Origin: Parabacteroides hominis
GTDB taxonomy: Bacteria; Bacteroidota; Bacteroidia; Bacteroidales; Tannerellaceae
Direction: 5' to 3'
NCBI RefSeq assembly: GCF_014287585.1
Contig: NZ_JACOOJ010000072.1
Span: 1-7,960 of the forward strand
Length of the DNA stretch: 7,960 nt
Shown: in pieces, positions 1 through 6,940 of the stretch
Numbering within the stretch: the first letter of the stretch is position 1
Layout: the number at the start of each line of letters is the position of its first letter
Program-made: the position numbers and the translations under genes
Notes under the pieces: model-generated
What the model was told of the DNA's origin: nothing
The model's database searches: none
The model's input: only the letters and a program-made list of their open reading frames with translations

Positions 1-3000
1 GGTGAGCCGGATAGTGCATACGTTGATATTTTCGACCGTGAAGAACTGAAAATGAAGTTTTCCGATCTGACACCAGCAGAAGTGGATCGATTGAAATTGC
101 ATTTTTCTGATCTGACGGAGACTGATAAGGCCGAACTTATGAAACCGGCTACCGATGCGGCAAAAGAAGTGCGTGAGGAAATGGATGTAATCACCGGAGA
201 AGCAAATACTCTTAAAACAGACCTTCGCCAGTTGGAGGCAACTGTTGAAGAACAGGAAGAAATACGGGAGAATAGTTATACCCAGTGGCAGGCAAAAGAG
301 CAGGCGCGGCAGAATGATGAACTGAAACGCAAAGAGACCGAAGCCGCCCGCGTACTGGCTGAAGCTGAACGTGCAAGGAAGGAAGCTGAACGCAATGCCA
401 CTTTCGATGAGAAGGTTCAGGAAGCGGAAACGCAGGCTAATTATGCCCAGGAGCAAGGTGATTACGCCAAACAGCAGGGGCTTCGCGTTGGTCAGTATGA
501 CAGCCGTATTATGGCCTTGGAAGAAAATAAAATAGATGGCGGATATGCGGAAGAGAATATGCTATACTTGACCGTTGACGGCATCCCGGTCGGCGATCCC
601 ATCCCGGTCGGTTCTGGAACCGGCGGCGGAGGCGGTGCGGCTGGAATCGTTATGAAAGTACGGTCTCTTACTGATACCTTGTTGTCTGCCATAGTCGGTG
701 CTACGCTCAGGATCGGCTATAACTTTACATCCATTTATCAGGATGATGAGTCGGAAACCGGCGACGGGACGGCCACATACACGATCAACTCTCAAAAGGT
801 AGCGACGCAGGCGATCACACAGGGAGATAACTATTTTGATGTCAGCAAATGGTTGGTTGTCGGTACAAACAAAGTTAAGGTTACAGTGCTGGATACTACC
901 GGGCAGTCGCGTTCGTTGGCTTATACGGTAGAAGTAATCAGCCTTTCGTTGTCCGATAGCTACGACGATACCCAGGTCAATACCGGGGATATCACCTACA
1001 GATATACGCCCGTCGGAGCGATAGCCAAGACGGTGCATTTTATCCTTGACGGCACGGAGATCGCCACGAAAGAAACCACGGATTCAAACCGCCAACTATC
1101 GCAGGTTATCCCTTCGCAAACGCACGGGGCACACCGGTTGGAGGTTTACATGACGGCAACCGTCAATGGTGTGGAAGTCCGCAGCAACACCCTTACTCAT
1201 GATCTGATCTGTGTCGCAGAGGGTAATAATACAGTCATTGTTGCATCGTCGTTTAACCAGACTACCGCACAGCAATACGACCGTCTGTCGATCCCGTTCG
1301 TTGTTTACAATCCGGTAGCCTCCACTTCTGCCGTCACTCTGTCTGTCGACGGGGTTGCGCTGTCGGAGCAGACCGTTGACCGGACACTACAGGCATGGAC
1401 TTACCGGATCATTCAGCCGGGCGCACTGGCTCTGAAGATCGCTTCCGGTAGCGTGTCCAGAACGTTTAACTTGACCGTTACGGAAGCTGCTGTTATCGTG
1501 GAGCCGGAGACGGCTGACCTCGCTTTGCATTTGACGTCTGCCAACCGGTCAAATAATGACAACAACAAGGAGGAGTGGAAGTTCAGCGACATTACAGCCT
1601 CACTGACCGATTTCAATTTTAAGACAAACGGCTGGATCACCGAGAACGGCAGTACTGCCTTACGGGTGTCCGGTGATGCCCGTGTAGCTATTCCTTATCA
1701 TATCTTCGCAACAGATTTCCGGGCAACGGGTAAGAGTATAGAATTTGAGTTTGAAACCCGTGACGTAATCGACTATGACGCGGTAGTGATCGACTGTCTT
1801 GTAGGCGGTATCGGTTTACGGATTACAGCACAGGAGGCGTTATTTAAGTCTGAACAGACAACTGTCTCAACCCGCTTCAAAGAAGAGGAACGTGTACGTG
1901 TTTCCTTTGTCATCGAGAAGAAAACGGATCATCGCCTGATCTATATCTACATCAACGGCATCCTGTCCGGTGTGGCCCAATATCCGGCAGAGGACAATTT
2001 CCAGCAGGTGGTTCCCTGCGATATCGTGATAGGCAGCAACGCGTGTAGCGTCGACTTGTTCAACATCCGCATCTATGACAACAACCTGACGGAATATCAG
2101 ATGCTTGATAACTATATTGGGGATATTGACGACTACGACCGGAAAGTAGAGGTTTACGAACGGAATCAGGTATATGACGAATACGGGAATATCTCCTATC
2201 AGAAGGTATTGGAGAAAATACCCTGCATGATATTGGAAGGTTCTTTGCCGACTTTTAAAGGTGACAAGAAAACGAACAAGGTCTACTTTGCCGACCTGCA
2301 GAACCCGTCACGGGATTTTTCCTGCGAGAATATCCAGAATGACGTTCAGGGAACGTCTTCGCAATATTATCCGCGTAAAAACTTCAAGTACAAATTTAAA
2401 ACGCAGATAACTTATACTGGCACTGGCGATATGTCGGATGACTATGCTTTGCGTTCTAATAGTATTCCGGTAAACTGTTTCTGTCTGAAAGCCGATTTCG
2501 CCGAAAGCAGCGGTACGCATAATACCGGTATGGCTAAGATTATTGAAAATCTATTGAAAGATATGGGAATCCTTACGCCTCCGCAACAAACTGATCCGCG
2601 TGTTCGGACGACGGTAGACGGTTATCCGATATGTGTGTTTCACCGTGAAACGGCAGATAGCGAGCTGACGTTTGTCGGGAAGTACAATTTCAATAATGAC
2701 AAGTCCACAGAGGCTACATTCGGCTTTTCCGAAGGTGATGAAAGTTGGGAGTTCAAGAACAATACATCTGATCGTTCATTGTTTAAGTCGGCAGACTTCA
2801 CCGGTACAGATTGGCTGAATGATTTTGAAGCCCGTTATCCGGATGATGATGCGATTAATGCCGAATACGAAGCCGGGGCCAGAAAGCCCGTCAACCTCAT
2901 GGCTATTATGGAATGGGTTGTGTCAACGGCTAACGATACGAATAAATTCAAAGCGGAAGTAGCCGAACATTTTGACTTGCGCAACCTGTTGTCTTATTAC

Positions 3001-6000
3001 CTGATAACCGAACTGTTCGGTATGGTCGACCAACGGGCGAAGAATATGTTCCTGACGCGTTTTGCATCGGACGGGAAATGGCGGTTTATTTTCTACGATA
3101 ACGATACCTGCAACGGGATCAACAACGAAGGGCTGGTTGCTTTCGGATATGGTGTCGAATATCATGATACGATCGACACGTTGAACGTCTTCAACGGCGA
3201 GCAATCGGTATTATGGAACAATGTAGAAGCGGCCTTTGCAGATGAATTAGCCGAGATGTACAGAGAGATGCGTACACATTTATCTTATGTGTCTGTTCTG
3301 GCTGTCCTGAACGGTGAACAGTCGGATAAATGGTGTGAGGCTATCTACAATGCTGACGGCCGGTTTAAATATGTTGATCCTTTGATTGAAGACGGCAACG
3401 GATCATACCTGTATGCTTGCCAGGGATCACGTGCCGAACATCGGAAATGGTGGCTGTACAATCGCTTTTTGTATATGGACTCCAAATATAACGCCGGCGA
3501 TTTCCTGATCGACTATGCGACGATGCGCCTCTATACCCCGCAGAGCTATGCGGGCGTAGAACCGGATGCAAACTTTACTATCGTTCCGTTTGCCGATCAA
3601 TATGTGCGGGTAAAATTCGGATCATATATCGTCGGTAAACGCTGCCAAAAAGATGTGGCGGTAGTGATCGAAGCACCGGCCATCCAGTTCAATGACACTG
3701 AAACAATTGTGTACGGCGCAAGCCGCGTTAAGTCGTTAGGTGACTTAGCCGGAAAGTATGCCGGCACGATCGACATGAGTAAAGCCGTCCGTCTGTCCGA
3801 GTTACATATCGGTTCCGATGTGGAGGGCTATCACAATGATAACTTGACCGTCTTGTCTGTTGGTTCAAATAAAATGCTTCGCAAGTTGGATATTCAAAAC
3901 TGTCCAAATTTGAAACAAGCGGTTGAGCTTTCGCAGTGCGAAAACATAGAGGAAATCTATGCGCAAGGCACAAGTATCACCGCTGTCGTGTTAGCCGCTG
4001 CCGGGAATCTTTACAAGTTGTATCTGCCCGGAACAGTTACTAATTTGTCCCTGAAGAACCAGCCTAAATTGCTGGATGCCTTCTTCGAGATCGCAGGAGT
4101 TGAACGACTCTCTACGATTATCAGCGAAAGTACGCCAGGGGTTAACATCTTTCCGCTTGTGGACAGATGTCTGTCGGCGATTACCCCTGCTTTAAACCGC
4201 GTTCGCCTGATTGACTTGAACGCAACAGGGGCTAATTTGGACACATTGTACAAGCTGATCCGACTCGGCGGTGTAGACGAGAAAGGCAATAACGTTGCGA
4301 CTGCTGTCGTGACAGGTAAGTACCACGCTGTAACGGCTGTCGAGGATAAGCTGGCCGCAATCAGGGCGGCGTTCCCGGAATTGACTGTCACTTATACTAA
4401 TTTAAAAGCGCCTACGATCACGACGTTTACATTCAGTAGCTCGCAATCGAAGACTATCGCAAACTCAACGTTTGAATGCAATTTTGATGCGGTTAAGGTA
4501 AATGAGACAACATACAAGGTTACAGCGGACGATGATTCGGTGATCGAATTTACTTTCAGGTGCGACAACCATGAGGACTATTCCGATACATACCTGGTTG
4601 CAGGGACTCGTTCCCAATCGTATAAGATAACCTATATTCCATTGCGTAAAATCCGTGTACAGGTATATAACCAAAGCATTTACCCTTCCGGTGCGCGGGT
4701 TATTATTGGGGACAAGGTGTACGTAACTGACAGCCAGGGGTATGCGACTCTTGACCGTGGCGGGGAAGCTGTCTCTGGTACAGTAGAAGCTTCAGGTTAT
4801 GCTGGTAGTACATTTTCTTTCAATGCAATAACGAATGATTCAACATTTACAGTATATGTCTACGCTGCCGTAGAAATTAAATTTGTTGTTAAAAACGGTG
4901 CAAATGAACTCGTACAGGGTGTAACTGTTACTTGTGATGGCAAGTCGGCAGTAACAAACATGTATGGCGAATGTATATTATTACTCGAAAAAGGGACCTA
5001 TGAATATACTCTTTCTCATCCTGATTATTTGAATGTGACAAAAAGAATATCTGTCGGAACATCAGCTTCCATTGAAACATCTTACACCTCTTCTTTAATA
5101 ACATTCACTGTGAAGAACGAATTTGGTTCTCCTATTCAAGGTGCTATATTACAATATGATGAAAGAGAAGTTGTTTCAGATGAAAATGGAATATGTGAGA
5201 TAATGTCGGACTCCGGAAAGTATGAGTATATCATTATAGCCAACCAGTATATTTCAAATACAGGAGAATCCAATATCTCATTAGGTAGAAATTACTCGTA
5301 TAATATAACTCTAAATATTGATGTCTTTAAATTCAAACCTGAGGAAAATAGAAACATCCAGATGCTGGTGGTAGCTCCAAAAGTCACACTGACTATAAAG
5401 TCGACTACAGTTGACTATATTGTTAATTGGGGTGATGAAACTTCTGTTATCGCTTCAGGAACAGGGAGCATACCTTATTCACACACTTACGCGGATAGTG
5501 GCGTGTATCAAATTGAAATTAGTAATTGTGCAGAAATCACTTCTGCCATAGCTGACTCGTCTTCTTTAATCGCTTATTGGAGTATAGGGGAAAGTAAGGT
5601 TCAAAATATTACTTTTAGAAATTATTCAAATTTGAAATACTTTGGCAATGTATTTAAAAATGATACGGATAGAACAAGTGTGGAGTACCTTTTCGTTAAA
5701 TGTTCCAACTTAATTACCCCTATTGACCTTAAACCTTTATCAGATTTAGTGAATGTAACGAATGCAAGCAAGCTTTTTGGTGACAGCTGGGGGTCAGATA
5801 CCAATTTGACAAATATTGATTTGAGACCATTAGCCGGGTGGAAGAAAGTAACGAAAGTCGACTATATGTTTCGTAGTTGTATTTCCAAAACAACGATGGA
5901 TCTAACGCCATTATCCGGCTGGGTAAATGTGACGAGTGCTATTGGAATGTTTGATAGCATTAAAGGATTGCATAGCATTGATTTATCGCCGTTATCGGGC

Positions 6001-6420
6001 TGGGTGAATGTGACAAGTATTGAAAGCATGTTTTCTAATAGGGACTTAACCAATATCGATCTAACGCCATTATCTGGATGGGTAAATGTGACGGATATCT
6101 CTTGGTTATTTACAAATAGCCACTATTTAGCTTCTATAGACTTTACTCCATTGGCGAATTGGATAAATATAACAAAAACAATGAATCTAATATCATCATG
6201 TAGTAGGTTGGCTTACGTTATTTTTGGTTCCAGTATTCCCTTTAGCTTAGAGAGCGGTTCTTTGTCAAACGGCAACACCTGTCCCATCTATGTTCCCGAT
6301 GACGCGGTGGACGCATATAGGACAGCTACCAATTGGTCAGCTTATGCAAGTCGTATTAAACCAATATCGGATTTCTCAACCGATTTTCCGAATGAAACGT
6401 TAGAGGAGGAAACAGTATGA
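1..6420 (+). CDS. Giant multidomain phage tail fibre / receptor-binding protein with CotH-kinase-like domain (5'-partial)
   Basis: Probable virion tail fibre that contacts the host surface. The frame is open from base 1 (GEPDSAYVDIF... precedes the first ATG at 52), so the true start probably lies upstream. Visible order by nucleotide: two FSDLT units (about 52-120); charged coiled coil rich in E, K, A and Q (151-470), with 'YAQEQGDYAKQQG'; Gly-rich hinge (611-645); Ig-like beta modules (646-1500); concanavalin-A/LamG-like domain (about 1507-2115); CotH-kinase-like domain (about 2320-3420); leucine-rich region (3727-4410); three carboxypeptidase-regulatory-like repeats (4648-5325); PKD-like module with NWGDE and HTYADSGVY (about 5380-5525); six BspA-like repeats (5704-6174); C-terminal cap CPIYVPDDAVDAY (6280-6366). 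No signal peptide is visible in this part. GC falls sharply from about 4800 to 6250. The fibre role is inferred from architecture and neighbours; a host surface adhesin is the alternative, less likely beside a tail-hub-like gene. Confidence 0.8.
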   Translation, partial: GEPDSAYVDIFDREELKMKFSDLTPAEVDRLKLHFSDLTETDKAELMKPATDAAKEVREEMDVITGEANTLKTDLRQLEATVEEQEEIRENSYTQWQAKEQARQNDELKRKETEAARVLAEAERARKEAERNATFDEKVQEAETQANYAQEQGDYAKQQGLRVGQYDSRIMALEENKIDGGYAEENMLYLTVDGIPVGDPIPVGSGTGGGGGAAGIVMKVRSLTDTLLSAIVGATLRIGYNFTSIYQDDESETGDGTATYTINSQKVATQAITQGDNYFDVSKWLVVGTNKVKVTVLDTTGQSRSLAYTVEVISLSLSDSYDDTQVNTGDITYRYTPVGAIAKTVHFILDGTEIATKETTDSNRQLSQVIPSQTHGAHRLEVYMTATVNGVEVRSNTLTHDLICVAEGNNTVIVASSFNQTTAQQYDRLSIPFVVYNPVASTSAVTLSVDGVALSEQTVDRTLQAWTYRIIQPGALALKIASGSVSRTFNLTVTEAAVIVEPETADLALHLTSANRSNNDNNKEEWKFSDITASLTDFNFKTNGWITENGSTALRVSGDARVAIPYHIFATDFRATGKSIEFEFETRDVIDYDAVVIDCLVGGIGLRITAQEALFKSEQTTVSTRFKEEERVRVSFVIEKKTDHRLIYIYINGILSGVAQYPAEDNFQQVVPCDIVIGSNACSVDLFNIRIYDNNLTEYQMLDNYIGDIDDYDRKVEVYERNQVYDEYGNISYQKVLEKIPCMILEGSLPTFKGDKKTNKVYFADLQNPSRDFSCENIQNDVQGTSSQYYPRKNFKYKFKTQITYTGTGDMSDDYALRSNSIPVNCFCLKADFAESSGTHNTGMAKIIENLLKDMGILTPPQQTDPRVRTTVDGYPICVFHRETADSELTFVGKYNFNNDKSTEATFGFSEGDESWEFKNNTSDRSLFKSADFTGTDWLNDFEARYPDDDAINAEYEAGARKPVNLMAIMEWVVSTANDTNKFKAEVAEHFDLRNLLSYYLITELFGMVDQRAKNMFLTRFASDGKWRFIFYDNDTCNGINNEGLVAFGYGVEYHDTIDTLNVFNGEQSVLWNNVEAAFADELAEMYREMRTHLSYVSVLAVLNGEQSDKWCEAIYNADGRFKYVDPLIEDGNGSYLYACQGSRAEHRKWWLYNRFLYMDSKYNAGDFLIDYATMRLYTPQSYAGVEPDANFTIVPFADQYVRVKFGSYIVGKRCQKDVAVVIEAPAIQFNDTETIVYGASRVKSLGDLAGKYAGTIDMSKAVRLSELHIGSDVEGYHNDNLTVLSVGSNKMLRKLDIQNCPNLKQAVELSQCENIEEIYAQGTSITAVVLAAAGNLYKLYLPGTVTNLSLKNQPKLLDAFFEIAGVERLSTIISESTPGVNIFPLVDRCLSAITPALNRVRLIDLNATGANLDTLYKLIRLGGVDEKGNNVATAVVTGKYHAVTAVEDKLAAIRAAFPELTVTYTNLKAPTITTFTFSSSQSKTIANSTFECNFDAVKVNETTYKVTADDDSVIEFTFRCDNHEDYSDTYLVAGTRSQSYKITYIPLRKIRVQVYNQSIYPSGARVIIGDKVYVTDSQGYATLDRGGEAVSGTVEASGYAGSTFSFNAITNDSTFTVYVYAAVEIKFVVKNGANELVQGVTVTCDGKSAVTNMYGECILLLEKGTYEYTLSHPDYLNVTKRISVGTSASIETSYTSSLITFTVKNEFGSPIQGAILQYDEREVVSDENGICEIMSDSGKYEYIIIANQYISNTGESNISLGRNYSYNITLNIDVFKFKPEENRNIQMLVVAPKVTLTIKSTTVDYIVNWGDETSVIASGTGSIPYSHTYADSGVYQIEISNCAEITSAIADSSSLIAYWSIGESKVQNITFRNYSNLKYFGNVFKNDTDRTSVEYLFVKCSNLITPIDLKPLSDLVNVTNASKLFGDSWGSDTNLTNIDLRPLAGWKKVTKVDYMFRSCISKTTMDLTPLSGWVNVTSAIGMFDSIKGLHSIDLSPLSGWVNVTSIESMFSNRDLTNIDLTPLSGWVNVTDISWLFTNSHYLASIDFTPLANWINITKTMNLISSCSRLAYVIFGSSIPFSLESGSLSNGNTCPIYVPDDAVDAYRTATNWSAYASRIKPISDFSTDFPNETLEEETV
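2320..3420 (+). other. CotH-kinase-like domain within the fibre protein
   Basis: Several blocks match the order seen in CotH-family proteins. A 'GTSSQYYPRKNFKYKF' block (2350-2397) resembles the family's G-N-S-S...P-K-K loop with its lysine (K codon at 2377). It is followed by 'ADFAESSGTHNTGMA' (2491 onward), then 'VFHRETADSELTFVGKYNF' near 2635-2691. The block 'LFGMVDQRAKNMFL' carries D at 3028 and N at 3043, and 'KWRFIFYDNDTCNG' carries D at 3097 and 3103; these sit where CotH kinases have their catalytic and metal-binding residues. CotH of Bacillus phosphorylates spore coat proteins. Whether this copy is active cannot be told: the glutamate expected after the G-x-Y strand appears to be Asn here. 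It may be a purely structural use of the fold. Confidence 0.65.
3727..4410 (+). repeat. Leucine-rich-repeat-like region of the fibre protein
   Basis: Irregular leucine-rich repeats with units of roughly 20-24 residues, such as 'LSELHIGSDVEG', 'LTVLSVGSNKMLRKLDIQNC', 'NLKQAVELSQCENIEEIYA' and 'LYKLYLPGTVTNLSLKNQ'. These alternate short beta strands with loops containing N and C, as in LRR solenoids. The region follows the CotH-like domain and ends before the beta-rich module at 4411. It is a likely binding or spacer solenoid. Unit boundaries are approximate because the repeats are degenerate. Confidence 0.6.
4648..5325 (+). repeat. Three tandem carboxypeptidase-regulatory-like beta repeats
   Basis: Three units of about 74-77 residues begin near 4648 (KIRVQVYNQS), 4876 (IKFVVKNGAN) and 5095 (LITFTVKNEFG). 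Each has the pattern: strand, short loop with G/P, a central 'V.(T/S)D..G.(A/C)' turn (TDSQGYA, TNMYGEC, SDENGIC), a 'G.Y.Y.(L/I)' or equivalent strand, then a closing strand. This is the usual form of CarboxypepD_reg / PEGA-type modules, which act as beta-sandwich spacers in Bacteroidetes surface proteins. The protein similarity is clear, but DNA identity between units is low, so this is an old duplication. Confidence 0.6.
5704..6174 (+). repeat. Six BspA-like 26-31-residue repeats near the fibre C-terminus
   Basis: A repeated block 'DL.PLSGWVNVT' occurs six times. The codon for its proline lies at 5734, 5827, 5908, 5989, 6067 and 6148, giving spacings of 93, 81, 81, 78 and 81 bases, so the basic period is 27 residues. 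Blocks 3, 4 and 5 share the exact peptide PLSGWVNVT; blocks 1, 2 and 6 are diverged (PLSDLVNVT, PLAGWKKVT, PLANWINIT). Between blocks lies an 'MF' or 'LF' motif followed by S/N-rich sequence. This is the DUF285/BspA type of leucine-rich repeat, found in surface-binding proteins. The location at the distal end, just before the C-terminal cap, suggests the receptor-contact tip. Confidence 0.7.
6404..6409 (+). promoter_or_regulatory. Strong ribosome binding site for the 6417 gene
   Basis: AGGAGG lies 7 bases before the ATG at 6417, inside the last codons of the fibre gene. The start overlaps the fibre stop as ATGA. A near-perfect Shine-Dalgarno is unusual in a Bacteroidales setting, where most genes lack one, and no comparable site precedes the starts at 6941 or 7578. 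It supports this start choice and points to coupled translation of the two proteins. Confidence 0.75.
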
Positions 6421-6782
6421 GAATAGATGAATTAAACAACAGACATATTCTGGCAGACGAAGGCAAAGTACTCCGCCGGATCAGCGACGGGTGGGAAGCA
6501 GGGAAAGAAATATTCCTCGGCTACGCCTACCAGATCGGAGGTAAAAAACTGGAAGTCCCCCTATTGGAACTCCCGGAACACTTTGAAGAAATTCACGCTC
6601 CTGTCGAAGAAGACGTAATCCTCGATGAAACGACAGACCTCGAACCGGACGAGTCTTATGAGCAGCTCCCAGACGATCCTTTGACTGACGAACCGGATCA
6701 ACCTCAAAAGGTCACTCTATCCGACTATCGAGCATTAGAGGACAAGGTTAGAATGATGATGGAAATGTTAGGTATCAATTAG
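6417..6782 (+). CDS. Small acidic tail-fibre-associated protein, function unknown
   Basis: A 121-residue protein, translationally coupled to the fibre gene (4-base ATGA overlap, AGGAGG at 6404). The N-terminal half (residues about 1-60, with LADEGKVLRRISDGWEAGKE and GYAYQIGGKKLEVPLLELP) looks like a compact folded domain. I associate this type with small conserved proteins encoded beside tail fibres in Bacteroides prophages, without a known function. Residues about 60-97 are very acidic and Pro-rich (EEDVILDETTDLEPDESYEQ) and probably disordered. The last 25 residues (SDYRALEDKVRMMMEMLGIN) form a likely amphipathic helix, possibly for oligomerisation. No signal peptide or membrane segment is visible. 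A role as fibre chaperone, adaptor or tip subunit is inferred only from gene coupling. Confidence 0.75.
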   Translation: MRIDELNNRHILADEGKVLRRISDGWEAGKEIFLGYAYQIGGKKLEVPLLELPEHFEEIHAPVEEDVILDETTDLEPDESYEQLPDDPLTDEPDQPQKVTLSDYRALEDKVRMMMEMLGIN

Positions 6783-6805
6783 CTCATATCCATAAAGATT
6801 TGAAA

Positions 6806-6842
6806 CAAAAAGGGGAGCCCGGCTTCGCAGTGAGGCTCCCCT
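6806..6842. terminator. Strong hairpin after the 121-residue gene; T-run on the minus-strand side
   Basis: A perfect 9-bp stem, AGGGGAGCC (6811-6819) with GGCTCCCCT (6834-6842), encloses a 14-base loop. On the + strand it is preceded by A-rich sequence (A run 6807-6811) and followed by GTATAGG, with no T run. Read on the minus strand the hairpin is followed by TTTTTGTTTC, the classical intrinsic terminator form. It lies 28 bases after the stop at 6782. It may still stop or slow + strand transcription, or protect the mRNA 3' end, but the sequence fits a minus-strand terminator better. Confidence 0.55.
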
Positions 6843-6849
6843 GTATAGG

Positions 6850-6881
6850 AAAAAATTGAGGGCTGCTGCATGAACAGCCTC
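6850..6881. terminator. Second intergenic hairpin, also with A-run on the + strand 5' side
   Basis: GAGGGCTG (6858-6865) pairs with CAGCCTC (6875-6881) as a 7-bp stem with one bulged G and a 9-base loop. An A run (6850-6855) precedes it on the + strand, so on the minus strand the stem is followed by AATTTTTT. This is the same polarity as the hairpin at 6811-6842 and the one at 7408-7436. It is weaker than those two because of the bulge. Confidence 0.4.
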
Positions 6882-6883
6882 TA

Positions 6884-6898
6884 CAAATGTAAGGATTA
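6884..6898. repeat. Direct repeat copy 1 (CAAATGTAAGGATTA), 5' of the HExxH membrane gene
   Basis: Matches the copy at 7476-7490 at 14 of 15 bases (G versus C at position 10). Its complement contains TACATTTG (minus strand, 6891 to 6884), a full match to the Bacteroidetes -7 promoter consensus TAnnTTTG. I see no good -33 TTTG at standard spacing for this copy. It could be a minus-strand promoter element, a protein-binding site or a trace of cassette insertion. Confidence 0.5.
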
Positions 6899-6912
6899 AA
6901 AATAGTAAAACC

Positions 6913-6924
6913 GGCCGAAAGGCC
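6913..6924. repeat. Small GGCC-GAAA-GGCC hairpin before the HExxH membrane gene
   Basis: A perfect 4-bp GC stem with a GAAA (GNRA) tetraloop ends 16 bases before the ATG at 6941. Its core, GCCGAAAGGC (6914-6923), is the reverse complement of GCCTTTCGGC at 7456-7465 on the other side of the gene. It is followed by an A-rich leader (ATAAAAAACAAACGGT). It may shape the 5' UTR or be half of an inverted repeat around the gene. Confidence 0.45.
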
Positions 6925-6940
6925 ATAAAAAACAAACGGT

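Noticed and set aside
583..611. Short direct repeat ATCCCGGTCGG in the fibre gene
   Set aside because: It encodes the small peptide repeat IPVGDPIPVG before the Gly-rich hinge. It is in frame and short, with no sign of a regulatory or recombination role.
562..1038. Long open frame of 158 codons on the minus strand
   Set aside because: It lies wholly inside the fibre gene, gives an Arg/Ile-rich sequence without recognisable domains and has no upstream signals. It is a shadow of the + strand codon pattern.
4011..4391. Open frame of 126 codons on the minus strand
   Set aside because: It is antisense to the leucine-rich region of the fibre, with no motif or start signal. The + strand frame is clearly coding here.
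5704..6174. Regular repeats that might suggest a CRISPR array
   Set aside because: The 78-93-base period is in frame, the units translate to BspA-like repeats, and there are no identical repeats separated by unique spacers.
6200..6940. Possible diversity-generating retroelement target at the fibre C-terminus
   Set aside because: Bacteroidales phage fibres often carry such targets, but I see no C-type lectin fold at the C-terminus, no template repeat of the region, and no reverse transcriptase in the window.
6783..6940. Possible tRNA or riboswitch in the intergenic region
   Set aside because: The hairpins do not form a cloverleaf, there is no TTC-type T-loop or anticodon stem, and no known aptamer core was recognised.
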